From: Nonomuraea sp. NBC_00507 | Lineage (GTDB): Bacteria; Actinomycetota; Actinomycetes; Streptosporangiales; Streptosporangiaceae | NCBI RefSeq assembly: GCF_036013525.1 | Contig: NZ_CP107853.1 | Coordinates: forward strand, 4,030,001-4,094,000 | DNA: 64,000 bases | Reading direction: 5' to 3' | Shown: in pieces, positions 36,117-45,335 of the stretch | How the letters are laid out: the number at the start of each line of letters is the position of its first letter | Position numbering within the stretch: position 1 is the stretch's first letter | Made by a program: the position numbers and the translations under genes | The notes under the pieces: model-generated | Databases searched by the model: none | Told to the model about the DNA's origin: nothing | What the model saw: the letters and a program-made list of their open reading frames with translations, nothing else

Positions 36117-37522
36117 CCGCTCCCCGCGTTAAATGGTCGCGCTCACTTGGCCCTCGCTGGTCACGCGGGCTACCGCTCTCGGGCCTGAACGTTCGCCGCT
36201 CCGCGTTACGCCGCTACCTGCTCGTCTGTTTCCTGACCTGGCTGCCCCTCGGGCTCATGATGGCCTCCATGGTGCTGCTGCTGGCCGGGAGAGGTCTCAG
36301 CCTGGCGCAGATCGGCCTGGTGGTGACCGTGTTCTCGATCGTCACCGTTGGCCTGGAGCTGCCGACCGGCGGGCTGGCCGACGTCGTGGGGCGGCGCGTG
36401 GTGCTGGCCGCCTCCGCCGCGTTCCTGGCCGCGGCTCTCGTGATCATGAGCGTGGCCACGACGTTCTGGATGTTCCTGGTGTGTGGCGTGCTCAAGGGCG
36501 TCGCCAGGGCGTTGTCCAGCGGGCCCGCCACCTCCTGGTATGTCGACACGCTGCACAGGATCGAAGGGCCCGGCGCCGACCTCAAGCCTGGGCTGGCCCG
36601 GGGCGGCGCGGTGGAGTCGGTGTCGCTGGCCGCCGGCGTGCTCGCCGGTGGCGCCCTGCCGCTCCTGGTGCCGCCTGAGCTGATGTTCCCGTTGGCGGCG
36701 CCGAGCCTGGTGGGCGCACTGGCCGCCGCTGTCCTGCTGGTCGTGGTGCTGCTCGCGCTGCCCGAGCCGGGGCGCGGGTCGCCTGGCGGCGCGCTGAGCG
36801 AGCCCGCGCGCGCCCGCGGATCGCTCGGGAACGTGCTGCGCGACGTGCCCGCCAGGGTCGCCTCCGGTGTGCGGCTGGCGGTCGGCGGCCCCGTCCTGCG
36901 GCGTCTGATGCTCGCGGCCGCGAGCTCCGGCGTGATGCTGATGTCCATCGAGCTGCTCACCCCGGGCCGCCTGGCCGAGCTGGCTGGCAGCGCGGAGCAG
37001 GGCAGCATGGCGTACGCCACGGTCGCCGCGCTCGGGTTCGCGGGCAGCGCCGCGGGCAGCGCACTCGCGCCCCGCGTGGCGCGGCTGGTCGGCGGCTCGG
37101 CCAAGGGCGCGATCGCGGGTGTCGTTCTGGCCGCACTATCGGTCGGCGCGCTGGCCGCGACGGCCGGGCTCGGCGGCGCGGCCGGGCTGCTGACGGCCGG
37201 GGTGGCCTACGTCGTGCTGTTCGTCGGGCACTCCGTGGCCGGACTGCTGTGCCTGGAGATGACGCACAACGCGGTCACCGCCGCCGAGCGCACCACCGTG
37301 TCCTCGACGGCCTCGCTGTCCCTGCAGTCCGGCGGGATCCTGGGCAACCTGACGCTCGGCGCCCTGGCCGCGCAGGCAGGCGTGGCCGCCTCCTGGGCCG
37401 TCGCCGCGACCGTGGTGCTGGCCTCGGCTCTGCTGTTCGTACGGATGCCTGCGCCTACGGTGTTGAATGGTCGCGCTCACTCGGCCCTCGCTGGTCACGC
37501 GAGCTACCGCTCTCGGGCCTGA
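36113..37522 (+). CDS. MFS transporter whose ends derive from a 71-bp repeat
   Basis: A 469-residue major facilitator with twelve hydrophobic segments; LPTGGLADVVGRR is the loop 2-3 signature of drug-efflux MFS proteins. The first 30 residues (VKWSRSLGPRWSRGLPLSGL) and the last 20 (NGRAHSALAGHASYRSRA) are encoded by two copies of a 71-bp direct repeat and are not typical of MFS proteins. The gene overlaps the ArsR gene by four bases and, at its 3' end, the convergent hydroquinone-reductase gene by 68 bases. The start and stop may therefore have been reset by repeat insertion. Confidence 0.8.
   Translation: MTAPRVKWSRSLGPRWSRGLPLSGLNVRRSALRRYLLVCFLTWLPLGLMMASMVLLLAGRGLSLAQIGLVVTVFSIVTVGLELPTGGLADVVGRRVVLAASAAFLAAALVIMSVATTFWMFLVCGVLKGVARALSSGPATSWYVDTLHRIEGPGADLKPGLARGGAVESVSLAAGVLAGGALPLLVPPELMFPLAAPSLVGALAAAVLLVVVLLALPEPGRGSPGGALSEPARARGSLGNVLRDVPARVASGVRLAVGGPVLRRLMLAAASSGVMLMSIELLTPGRLAELAGSAEQGSMAYATVAALGFAGSAAGSALAPRVARLVGGSAKGAIAGVVLAALSVGALAATAGLGGAAGLLTAGVAYVVLFVGHSVAGLLCLEMTHNAVTAAERTTVSSTASLSLQSGGILGNLTLGALAAQAGVAASWAVAATVVLASALLFVRMPAPTVLNGRAHSALAGHASYRSRA
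36132..36202. repeat. 71-bp direct repeat, copy 1
   Basis: This copy begins AATGGTCGCGCTCACTTGGC and runs to the sequence CGTTCGCCGCTCC. It matches copy 2 (37466-37536) at 68 of 71 positions and has the same orientation. It lies in the 5' coding end of the MFS gene. Confidence 0.9.
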
Positions 37523-38378
37523 CCGTTCGCCGCTCCGGTCTCCAGTCCAGCTCCGGCCCTACCGGCACGATCCGGCTCGGGTTGATGTCGGTCTGGGTGA
37601 TGTAGTAATGACGCTTGATCTGGTCGAAGTCGGTGGTCTCGCGGAAGGCCGGGATGGCATAGAGCCTGCGCGCGTACGCCCACAGCGCCGGATAGTCGAT
37701 CAGCCGCCGGACCGAGCACTTGAAGTGCGCGTAGTAGACGCTGTCGAACCTGGCCAGCGTCGTGTAGAGGCGCACGTCGCTGTCGGTGAGGGTGTCGAAG
37801 AGGTAGTCGGACTCCGCCAGGCGCACCTCGAGGAAGTCGAGTGTGGTGAAGACCCGCGACACCGCCTCCTCGTACGCCTGCTGGTCACGGGCGAAGCCCG
37901 CCTCGTACACCGCGTTGTTGAGGCCGTGATAGAGGCGGTCGTTCATGATGTCGATGTCGGGGCGTAGGCGCTCGGGATAGAGGTTGGGGACGGTGCCCCA
38001 TGACATCTCCAGATCGAGGGTGATCTGCGGGAAGTCGTTGGTGACGATGCGCTTGTCCCGGGTGTCCCAGATGCACGGGACGGTGTAGCGGCCCGTGTAG
38101 CCGGGGTCGGTCGCGTGATAGAGCTCCGACAGATACTCCGGGTCGCCGCCGGGGATGCGCCAGCCCTTCTCGTCCCTGATGGGGTCGACGATCGTGACGT
38201 CCAGCAGGTCCTCCAGGCCCAGCAGTTTCCGTACGATCAGCACGCGTTGCGCCCACGGGCAGGCGTAGGAGGCGTAGACCCGGTACCGGCCGGGTTCGGG
38301 AGGGCCGATCCGTTCCGTGAAGCGGTTCGGCTGCCGGACGAAGCGGCCATCGCCTGAAATCTCGCGGCTCAGCTTCAT
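37455..38378 (-). CDS. Glutathionyl-hydroquinone reductase-like GST
   Basis: A 307-residue protein of the Omega-class GST/S-glutathionyl-hydroquinone reductase family. Its catalytic motif is YASYACPWAQRVLIV with the reducing cysteine near residue 39. The all-helical C-domain has the typical YTTLARFDSVYYAHFKC. In actinomycetes, which make mycothiol, the thiol partner may differ. The last 20 or so residues (RTVRPESGSSRDQRGPSERD) come from the antisense of repeat copy 2 and look non-native. ATG 38378 has GGGAG upstream. The gene converges on the MFS gene. Confidence 0.88.
   Translation of the reverse strand: MKLSREISGDGRFVRQPNRFTERIGPPEPGRYRVYASYACPWAQRVLIVRKLLGLEDLLDVTIVDPIRDEKGWRIPGGDPEYLSELYHATDPGYTGRYTVPCIWDTRDKRIVTNDFPQITLDLEMSWGTVPNLYPERLRPDIDIMNDRLYHGLNNAVYEAGFARDQQAYEEAVSRVFTTLDFLEVRLAESDYLFDTLTDSDVRLYTTLARFDSVYYAHFKCSVRRLIDYPALWAYARRLYAIPAFRETTDFDQIKRHYYITQTDINPSRIVPVGPELDWRPERRTVRPESGSSRDQRGPSERDHSTP
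37466..37536. repeat. 71-bp direct repeat, copy 2
   Basis: Begins AATGGTCGCGCTCACTCGGC and differs from copy 1 at three positions. It sits across the overlapping 3' ends of the convergent MFS and hydroquinone-reductase genes, encoding the C-terminal residues of both proteins on opposite strands. Confidence 0.9.
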
Positions 38379-38387
38379 GGCTCCCAG

Positions 38388-38417
38388 TAGAACACGATTC
38401 GGATCCAGAACTATATT
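38388..38417. promoter_or_regulatory. Degenerate KstR-like site and -10 between GST and MBL genes
   Basis: TAGAACACGATTCG (38388-38401) matches 12 of 14 bases of the site in front of the P450 gene (TAGAACACGTTTCA). TATATT (38412-38417) is a good -10 for the MBL gene and would start transcription at or next to GTG 38425. The intergenic space is only 46 bp and is divergent. Confidence 0.4.
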
Positions 38418-38424
38418 CGGGTAT

Positions 38425-39489
38425 GTGTCGAAATTCGTGGTGACCCCTGCCAGCATGGCGCAGCGGGAAGCGTGGACCGGCGGGACGATCCCGGACGTCG
38501 AGCAAGTACGCCCGGGACTGTGGTCCATCCCGGTGCCGATCCCGGTCAACCCGCTGCGGTACGTGCTGGTCTACGCCCTGGAGTTGCCCCGCGGCGTGGC
38601 CGTCATCGACGCCGGGTGGAACACCGACGAGGCGTACGAGGCGCTCGTCGCCGGCCTGGGCGTGGCCGGGTACACCATCACCGACGTCCAGGCCGTGCTC
38701 GTCACCCACATCCACCCCGACCACTACGGCCTGGCCGGGCGCGTCCGCGAGGCGTCGGGCGCCTGGATCGGCCTGCACCCGGCCGACGCGCGCCTGGTCC
38801 GGGAACGCTACGACGACGCGGCCATCGACTCCCTGGTCCAGCGCGAGCGGGCGCTGCTGGCCCGCTGCGGGGTGCCGCCGCTGACGCTGGACGAGCTGGC
38901 CGGCGCGTCGATGATGATCAGGCACATGGTCTCCATGGCTACGCCCGACCGGCTGGTGGAGGACGGCGACGAGCTCGGCCTGCCCGGCTGGGACCTGCGG
39001 GCGGTCTGGACGCCCGGCCACTCGCCGGGGCATCTGTGCTTCGTCTCGCCCGAGCGCAGGCTGCTGTTCTCCGGCGACCATGTGCTGGCCAAGATCACGC
39101 CGATCGTGGCCGTGCACCCGCAGTCCGGGCCCAACCCGCTGGCCGACTACCTCGACGCGCTGGCCGCCGTGCGCAAACTGGACGTCGATGAGGTGCTGCC
39201 CGCGCACGAGTACCGGTTCCTGGAACTGGCCGAGCGGGTGGACCACGTGCTGGCGCACCACGACGGGCGGCTGGCCGAGATCGAGCGGGTCGTCGCCGGC
39301 GGCGACGGCGTGACATGCTGGGATGTGGCGACCCGGCTGAGCTGGTCGCGGCCGTGGGAGACGATCCCGCCGTTCATGCGGCGGGCGGCCAACAATGAGA
39401 CCCTCGCCCACCTGGTCTGGCTGGCGGCCAAGGGGCGCGTGGTGCGGGTTCCCGGCGATCCGGAACTGTGGCGCCCCGCTGATCGGTAG
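38425..39489 (+). CDS. Metallo-beta-lactamase fold hydrolase
   Basis: A roughly 354-residue MBL hydrolase. The metal motif is THIHPDHYGLAG, with H-x-H-x-D-H intact; further ligands are in TPGHSPGHLCF and FSGDHVL. The C-terminal part has LPAHEYRFL, with the last histidine. This is the glyoxalase II-like branch. Start choice is uncertain: GTG 38425 follows a good -10 (leaderless), and ATG 38455 is an alternative. No obvious operon partner. Substrate not deducible. Confidence 0.85.
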   Translation: MSKFVVTPASMAQREAWTGGTIPDVEQVRPGLWSIPVPIPVNPLRYVLVYALELPRGVAVIDAGWNTDEAYEALVAGLGVAGYTITDVQAVLVTHIHPDHYGLAGRVREASGAWIGLHPADARLVRERYDDAAIDSLVQRERALLARCGVPPLTLDELAGASMMIRHMVSMATPDRLVEDGDELGLPGWDLRAVWTPGHSPGHLCFVSPERRLLFSGDHVLAKITPIVAVHPQSGPNPLADYLDALAAVRKLDVDEVLPAHEYRFLELAERVDHVLAHHDGRLAEIERVVAGGDGVTCWDVATRLSWSRPWETIPPFMRRAANNETLAHLVWLAAKGRVVRVPGDPELWRPADR

Positions 39490-39517
39490 GCCCGAGCCGA
39501 GTTATGGTACTCGTACT

Positions 39518-39530
39518 AGAACGTTGTTCT
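39518..39530. promoter_or_regulatory. AGAAC-GTT-GTTCT palindrome before the SDR gene
   Basis: A perfect inverted repeat with a three-base centre lies 18 bases before the SDR start. It differs from the KstR-type consensus by one extra central base. Its core GAACGTTGTTC resembles the elements at 22660 and 49394. Confidence 0.5.
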
Positions 39531-39547
39531 CCTGCTCTGGAGGTTCG

Positions 39548-40420
39548 ATGCTTCGGTTCGATGACAGAGTCGCGATCGTCACAGGGGCCGGACACGGTCT
39601 CGGCAGGGCGCACGCGCTCCTCCTGGCCGAGCGGGGCGCCAAGGTCGTGGTCAACGACCTCGGGGGCGCGCTCGACGGCACGGGCGCCTCGACCGGGCCC
39701 GCCGCCGAGGTGGTGGCGCTCATCACGAAAAACGGCGGGCAGGCCGTCGCCAACGCCGACAACGTCGCCACGCCGGACGGCGCCAGGGCCGTCGTGCAGG
39801 CCGCGGTGGACGCGTTCGGTACGGTCGACATCGTCGTCAACAACGCGGGGATCCTGCGGGACAAGTCGTTCGGGAAGATGACGGTCGAGGAGTTCGACGC
39901 CGTCATGGCGGTGCACGTGCGCGGGTCCTACCTGGTCAGCCAGGCGGCCTATCCGATCATGAAGGCGGCCGGCTACGGGCGCGTGGTCAACACCTCGAGT
40001 CCGGCCGGGCTGTTCGGCAACTTCGGCCAGGCCAACTACTCCACGGCCAAGATGGGACTGGTCGGGCTGACCAAGACGCTCGGGATCGAGGGCGCGCGCA
40101 ACGGCATCAAGGCCAACGCCATCGCGCCCGTGGCCTGGACCAGGATGACCGAGTCGCTGCTGCCGGCCGAGTTCGAGGCCAAGTTCACGCCGGAGCGGGT
40201 GAGCGCGCTCGTGGCGTACCTGGTGCACGAGTCGTGCGAGGTCAGCGGCGAGGTGTTCACCGTCGGCGGGGGCCGGGTGGCGCGGGTGTTCGTGGCCGAG
40301 GGGCCGGGCTGGAAGGACGACGACATCACGCCGGAGTCGGTCGCGGGCAACTGGGAGTCGATCATGGCCGAGCAGCCGTACGTGCTGACGGCCGCAGACT
40401 CGATGAAGGCGATGATCTGA
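39548..40420 (+). CDS. SDR-family dehydrogenase (HSD17B4/FOX2-like)
   Basis: A 290-residue short-chain dehydrogenase. GAGHGLGRAHALLLAERGAK is the cofactor loop, NNAGIL the strand motif, and the catalytic set is NTSS and YSTAK. The type resembles the dehydrogenase module of multifunctional beta-oxidation enzyme 2 (VVNDLGGALDGTG, and a C-terminal VFTVGGGRVARVFVAEGPGW). It could oxidise 3-hydroxyacyl-CoA or a steroid side chain intermediate. GGAGG lies six bases before ATG 39548. A palindrome is just upstream. Confidence 0.9.
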   Translation: MLRFDDRVAIVTGAGHGLGRAHALLLAERGAKVVVNDLGGALDGTGASTGPAAEVVALITKNGGQAVANADNVATPDGARAVVQAAVDAFGTVDIVVNNAGILRDKSFGKMTVEEFDAVMAVHVRGSYLVSQAAYPIMKAAGYGRVVNTSSPAGLFGNFGQANYSTAKMGLVGLTKTLGIEGARNGIKANAIAPVAWTRMTESLLPAEFEAKFTPERVSALVAYLVHESCEVSGEVFTVGGGRVARVFVAEGPGWKDDDITPESVAGNWESIMAEQPYVLTAADSMKAMI

Positions 40421-40582
40421 CGCCCTACGCCGTCGTGGTGCGGCCCGGTTGTGGTGCGGGCGCCGGTTCTCGCTGCAGGCGGGGGCCGGCGTTCGTGCGT
40501 GGGGCAGATCCGAAATATCCCTGCTGATCGGCCTTTGTTCGATCTGCGGCAGAAGTTGGCGGAGTTTGGTCGATCCTCACTC

Positions 40583-40611
40583 TTGAATTGCCGCATCTGT
40601 GATCATATTGT
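40583..40611 (+). promoter_or_regulatory. Promoter of the ROK-ABC operon
   Basis: TTGAAT (40583-40588) and TATTGT (40606-40611) are exactly 17 bp apart. The predicted start is at or near ATG 40618, so the ROK gene may be translated from a leaderless transcript. Confidence 0.55.
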
Positions 40612-40617
40612 CGCGAC

Positions 40618-41775
40618 ATGACCCCTCTGCCGGGCTCCGCCGGAGATGTGCTGACACTGATCAGTGCCGGTTCGGCGACGACCCGTTCCGATCTTGCGAG
40701 GCTCACCGGTCTGGCCAGGTCCACGATCTCCCAGCGCGTGGACGCGCTGATCGAGCGAGGCCTGGTGGAGGAGACCGAGAGCGGCGAGTCCACCGGTGGC
40801 CGGCCGCCGCGGCAGCTGCGCCTGCACACCGAGGACCACGCGTTCGCGGGCGTCGACCTGGGCGCCACCCACTGCCGGGTGGCGCTGATGGACATCTCGG
40901 GCAATGTGCTCGCCGAGTGCGAGGACTCGCTGCTGATCGACGAGGGCCCCGAGAAGGTGCTCGCGCACGTGGACCAGCGGCTCGACCGGCTGCTCGGCCA
41001 GGCCGGGCGGCCGCGGGCGATGTTGCGCGCGGTCGGGATCGGGGTGCCCGGGCCGGTGGAGTTCGCCACCGGGCGGCCGAACAATCCGCCGATCATGCCG
41101 GGCTGGAACGACTACCCCGTCCCTGATTACTTCGACGGCGTGAACGTGCTCGTCGACAACGACGTCAACGTGATGGCGCTGGGCGAGCACCGCAACGCCT
41201 TCGCCGGCATCAACCACTTGCTGTTCGTCAAGGTCGGCACCGGCATCGGCTGCGGCATCGTGGCCGACGGCAAGCTGCACAGGGGCGCCCAGGGCTCGGC
41301 CGGCGACATCGGGCACATCAGGGTCAGCGGCCACGAGGACGCCGGCTGCCGGTGCGGCAACAGCGCGTGCCTGGAGGCCGTGGCCGGCGGCGCCGCGATC
41401 GCCCGGCGGCTGACCGAACTGGGCCTCGCGGCCGAGACCGGCGCCGACGTCGTGGCGCTCGTGCAGTCGGGCAACACGCAGGCGCTGCGCCTGGTCAGGG
41501 AGGCGGGCCGGCTCATCGGCGAGGTGCTGGCGAGCCTGGTCAACTTCTTCAACCCCGAGGTCATCGTCATCGGCGGCGCCCTGTCGCGGGTGCACGAGCA
41601 TCTGCTGGCCGGCATCAGGGAGACGGTCTATCGGCGATCGCTCCCGCTGGCCACGCACCATCTGTCGATCACCCCGAGCCGTACGGGGATCAACGCGGCC
41701 GCGCTCGGGGCGGGGCTGCTCGCCATCGAGCAATACCTGTCTCCGGACAACATCAACCGCATCGTCAACGCTTAG
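40618..41775 (+). CDS. ROK-family transcriptional regulator
   Basis: A 385-residue ROK repressor. The winged helix TTRSDLARLTGLARSTISQR precedes the sugar-kinase-like fold with GVDLGATHCRVALMD (ATP-like loop) and GIGVPGP. The zinc-binding segment is GHEDAGCRCGNSACLE, with its Cys residues intact. It heads a six-gene operon with an ABC sugar importer and two catabolic genes, so it probably represses the operon until its sugar or sugar phosphate is present. Confidence 0.92.
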   Translation: MTPLPGSAGDVLTLISAGSATTRSDLARLTGLARSTISQRVDALIERGLVEETESGESTGGRPPRQLRLHTEDHAFAGVDLGATHCRVALMDISGNVLAECEDSLLIDEGPEKVLAHVDQRLDRLLGQAGRPRAMLRAVGIGVPGPVEFATGRPNNPPIMPGWNDYPVPDYFDGVNVLVDNDVNVMALGEHRNAFAGINHLLFVKVGTGIGCGIVADGKLHRGAQGSAGDIGHIRVSGHEDAGCRCGNSACLEAVAGGAAIARRLTELGLAAETGADVVALVQSGNTQALRLVREAGRLIGEVLASLVNFFNPEVIVIGGALSRVHEHLLAGIRETVYRRSLPLATHHLSITPSRTGINAAALGAGLLAIEQYLSPDNINRIVNA

Positions 41776-41792
41776 AGGATTGGGACCTCCCG

Positions 41793-43277
41793 ATGCTGGT
41801 CATGAAGGGCATCGTCAAGCAGTTCCCCGGCGTGCGCGCGCTGGACGGCGTCGATCTCGACGTGCGAGCGGGCGAGGTGCACTGCCTGCTCGGCCAGAAC
41901 GGCGCCGGCAAGTCCACCCTGATCAAGGTCCTGGCCGGCGTGCACCAGCCGGACAAGGGCACCATCGTCTTCAACGGCGACCAGGTGCGGCCGAGCAGCC
42001 CCATCGACGCCATCAAGCTCGGCTTCGCCACCATCTACCAGGAGCTGGACCTGGTCGACGGGCTCAGCGTGGCGGAGAACATCTTCCTCGGCCACGAGCA
42101 CGCCCGCTTCGGCTTCGTCAACCGGCCGTCGGCCAGGAAGGCCGCCCGCGAGGTGCTGGAACGGCTCGGCCACCCGGAGATCCGGCCGTCGACCGAGGTC
42201 GGGCGGTTATCACCGGCGGCCAAACAGGTCGTCTCGATGGCCAGGGCGCTCTCCCACGACGCCCGCCTGATCATCATGGACGAGCCGTCCGCCGCACTCG
42301 CCCACGACGAGGTCGCGAACCTCTTCCGCATCATCCGCGAGCTCACCGCCCAAGGCGTCGCCGTGGTCTACATCTCGCACCGCCTGGAGGAGATCCGCGA
42401 GATCGGCGACCGGGTCACCGTGCTGAAGGACGGCCGCACGGTGGCCGTCGGCCTGCCGGCCCGCGACACCCCCACCACCCAGATCGTCTCCCTCATGACC
42501 GGCAGGAACGTCGAATACGTCTTCCCGCCCCGAGGTGGCCGCACGCTGGGGGAGGAGGTGCTCCGTGTCGAGGGCCTGACCGCGCCGGGCGTCTTCCGCG
42601 ACGTCTCGTTCTCCGTACGGGCGGGGGAGATCGTCGGGCTGGCCGGCCTGGTCGGCTCGGGCCGCTCGGAGATCCTGGAGGCGGTGTACGGGGCCCGCCC
42701 GGCCGCCGGCCGCGTCCTGCTCGAAGGGCGGCCGGTGCGCCGCGGCGTCGTCGGCACCGTCCGGCACGGCATGGGCCTGGCCCCCGAGGAACGCAAGGCC
42801 CAGGCTCTGATCCTCGACCAGAGTGTTACCGCCAACATCACGCTGGGCACCCTGCCGGGGTTCGCGAAGTTCGGCTGGATCGATCGCAAACGCGAGCGGA
42901 GCGAGGCCAAGCGGCTGTCAGAAATGCTGGACATCCGCCCGCCTGACACGGAACGCCCGATCAGGAATCTGTCGGGCGGCAACCAGCAGAAGGCCGTGCT
43001 CGCCCGCTGGCTGCTCGGCGGTCTCAAACTGCTCCTGCTCGACGAGCCCACCAGAGGCGTGGACGTGGGCGCCAGGGCCGAGCTGTACGCGGTCATCCAC
43101 GAGCTGGCCGAGCGGGGCATCGGCGTGCTGCTGGTCTCCAGCGAGGTGCCGGAGGTGCTGGGCCTGGCCGACCGGGTGCTGGTGCTGCGCGAGGGGACGG
43201 TGATCCACCAGGGTGACGCGGCGGACCTGGACGAGCATCGCGTACTCGACATGATCATGAATGGGAGGGCGGCCTGA
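41793..43277 (+). CDS. Sugar ABC transporter ATPase (RbsA/XylG type, two NBDs)
   Basis: A 494-residue duplicated ATP-binding subunit. The first cassette has Walker A GQNGAGKST and LIIMDEPSAAL; the second has LAGLVGSGRSEIL (degenerate Walker A, as usual for this family) and the signature LSGGNQQKAVLARW followed by LLLLDEPTRGVDVG. It energises uptake through the permease encoded next, which overlaps its stop by one base. Start ATG 41793 follows a GGGACC box. Confidence 0.93.
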   Translation: MLVMKGIVKQFPGVRALDGVDLDVRAGEVHCLLGQNGAGKSTLIKVLAGVHQPDKGTIVFNGDQVRPSSPIDAIKLGFATIYQELDLVDGLSVAENIFLGHEHARFGFVNRPSARKAAREVLERLGHPEIRPSTEVGRLSPAAKQVVSMARALSHDARLIIMDEPSAALAHDEVANLFRIIRELTAQGVAVVYISHRLEEIREIGDRVTVLKDGRTVAVGLPARDTPTTQIVSLMTGRNVEYVFPPRGGRTLGEEVLRVEGLTAPGVFRDVSFSVRAGEIVGLAGLVGSGRSEILEAVYGARPAAGRVLLEGRPVRRGVVGTVRHGMGLAPEERKAQALILDQSVTANITLGTLPGFAKFGWIDRKRERSEAKRLSEMLDIRPPDTERPIRNLSGGNQQKAVLARWLLGGLKLLLLDEPTRGVDVGARAELYAVIHELAERGIGVLLVSSEVPEVLGLADRVLVLREGTVIHQGDAADLDEHRVLDMIMNGRAA

Positions 43278-44281
43278 TGAGCGAGCCCACAACGAAGGGG
43301 CCTGTCGCCGGATCGGCCGTAGCTTCGGTGAGCCGCTTCGGTCTCGGTGAGATGCGACATCTCGGCCTGCTGGCGGCGCTGGCGATCCTGGTGGTGGTCG
43401 GCCTGGTCACCAGGCCGGACAACTTCGCCACCGCGTCCAACCTGGTCAGCATCCTGTCGCTGGCCGCCACGATCGGCGTGATCACGGTCGGGGCCACGTT
43501 CGTGATCATCGGTGGTGGCATCGACCTGTCGGTGGGCGCCGTCATGGCGCTCGCCTCGGTCTGGGCCACCACCTTGGCCACGCAGTCGTACGGGCCCTGG
43601 GTCATGGCCGTGTGCGCGATCCTCGTCGGCACCGGCGCGGGGCTGGTCAACGGGTTGCTGATCTCGTACGGGCGATTGGTGCCGTTCATCGCCACGCTCG
43701 CCATGCTGGTGGCCGCCCGAGGGCTGGCGCAGCGCATGTCCGACCGCAAGACGCAGCTCATCCAGCCGGAGAACTCCGCCCTCGTGGACCTGTCGACCCA
43801 GCGGTTGCTCGGCGTCCCGCTGCTGGTCTACATCTTCGCCCTGGTCGTGGTGCTGGGATGGATCATGCTCAACCGCACGACGTTCGGGCGGCGGACGTAC
43901 GCGGTCGGCGGCAACCCCGAGGCGGCCCGGCTGGCCGGCATCGACGTCCGCAGGCACACGATGCTGCTCTACGCCCTGTCCGGGTTGTGCTGTGGCATCG
44001 CCGCCATTCTGATCATGGCGAGGACCACGACAGGCTCGTCCACCCACGGCGACCTGTACGAACTCGACGCCATCGCCGCCGTGATCATCGGTGGCACGTT
44101 GCTCACCGGGGGGCGGGGGACGATCGTGGGCTCGATCCTGGGCCTGCTGATCTTCACCCTCATCACCAACCTGTTCATCCTCAACGGCCTCAACACCAGC
44201 GACCAGCTGATCGCCAAGGGCCTGATCATCGTCATCGCCGTCCTTCTCCAGCGGCGGAACTTGAAGGAGAGAGCACCATGA
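43277..44281 (+). CDS. Sugar ABC transporter permease (RbsC type)
   Basis: A 334-residue permease with about nine hydrophobic segments. GGGIDLSVGAVMALASV and GGNPEAARLAGIDVRRH are the signature parts of RbsC/XylH-type permeases. The conserved NPEAA-x-x-aGI loop would contact the ATPase. It overlaps both the ATPase gene (one base) and the binding protein gene (ATGA). It moves the sugar across the membrane. Confidence 0.93.
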   Translation: MSEPTTKGPVAGSAVASVSRFGLGEMRHLGLLAALAILVVVGLVTRPDNFATASNLVSILSLAATIGVITVGATFVIIGGGIDLSVGAVMALASVWATTLATQSYGPWVMAVCAILVGTGAGLVNGLLISYGRLVPFIATLAMLVAARGLAQRMSDRKTQLIQPENSALVDLSTQRLLGVPLLVYIFALVVVLGWIMLNRTTFGRRTYAVGGNPEAARLAGIDVRRHTMLLYALSGLCCGIAAILIMARTTTGSSTHGDLYELDAIAAVIIGGTLLTGGRGTIVGSILGLLIFTLITNLFILNGLNTSDQLIAKGLIIVIAVLLQRRNLKERAP

Positions 44282-45324
44282 GTGAGAACGTCGCGCGCAG
44301 GGGATTCCTCGTCGGCGGGGCCGTGCTCCTGGCGGCCGGTTGCACCAGCAACGAGCCGGCGGCCGCGCCCACCTCCGCGGCCCCCGCCCCGGCCCCCGCG
44401 GCCAGCGGCAACGACCAGCCGGGGACGAAGGTCACCATCGGCTTCTCCGCGCCGGCCGCCGACCACGGATGGATCGCGGCGATCGCGAAGAACGCCGAGG
44501 CCACCGCGAAGCAGTATTCCGACATCGACTTCAAGCCCGTCGAGCCCACGAACGACATCAACCAGCAGATCTCGGCCGTCGAGTCGTTGATCGCGGCGAA
44601 GGTCAACGCGCTGGTCATCCTGCCGAACGACGGTCAGCAGCTGAACCAGGTCGCGCTTCAGGCCACGGAGGCGGGCATTCCGGTCATCAATCTCGACCGG
44701 ATTTTCCCCGACAAATTGGCATATCGGACCTGGGTCGGCGGCGACAACTACGGCATGGGCGTCGCGGCCGGGCACTTCATCGGCAAGCAGCTCAAGGACA
44801 AGGGCGTGGCGAACCCCGTGATCGTCGAGATCCAGGGCATCGCCACCCTGCCGCTGACGCAGGACCGCAGCAAGGGCTTCGCCGACGCGCTGAAGACCTA
44901 CGGATTCAGCGTCACGGCCAAGCAGGACGCCAAGTTCACGGTCGAGACCGGCAACCAGGTGGCCACGTCGCTGCTCCAGGCGCACAAGAAGATCGACGCG
45001 CTCTGGAACCACGACGACGACCAGGGTGTCGGCGTGCTCGCCGCGATCAGGGAGGCCAGCCGCGACGAGTTCATCATGGTCGGCGGGGCGGGCTCGCTCA
45101 ACGCGATGAAGGAGATCCAGTCGGGCACGTCGGTGCTGCAGGCCACCGTGACCTACAGCCCGACCATGGCCTCCTCGGCGATCAAACTGGCCCGCTTGAT
45201 CGCGCAGGGGAAGGGCATGAGTGATCTGGTGGAAAACCAGGTGCCACAGTCCATCACGCTCGCATCGGAGACCATCACCAAGGATAACGTCGAGAAGTAC
45301 CTGGCACTTGGCTTCGAATCCTGA
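44278..45324 (+). CDS. Sugar ABC transporter substrate-binding lipoprotein
   Basis: A 348-residue RbsB-like binding protein. A lipobox VLLAAGC gives an N-terminal lipid-anchored cysteine (residue 22), then an Ala/Pro-rich linker. The mature part is of peripl_BP_4 type: TIGFSAPAADHGWIAAIAKN, ALVILPNDGQQLN and NHDDDQGVG. The presence of the twin arginine-like ARRGFLVGG before the hydrophobic stretch suggests Tat export is possible. It captures the sugar outside the membrane. Confidence 0.93.
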   Translation: MSENVARRGFLVGGAVLLAAGCTSNEPAAAPTSAAPAPAPAASGNDQPGTKVTIGFSAPAADHGWIAAIAKNAEATAKQYSDIDFKPVEPTNDINQQISAVESLIAAKVNALVILPNDGQQLNQVALQATEAGIPVINLDRIFPDKLAYRTWVGGDNYGMGVAAGHFIGKQLKDKGVANPVIVEIQGIATLPLTQDRSKGFADALKTYGFSVTAKQDAKFTVETGNQVATSLLQAHKKIDALWNHDDDQGVGVLAAIREASRDEFIMVGGAGSLNAMKEIQSGTSVLQATVTYSPTMASSAIKLARLIAQGKGMSDLVENQVPQSITLASETITKDNVEKYLALGFES

Positions 45325-45335
45325 TCGGGGGTTGC

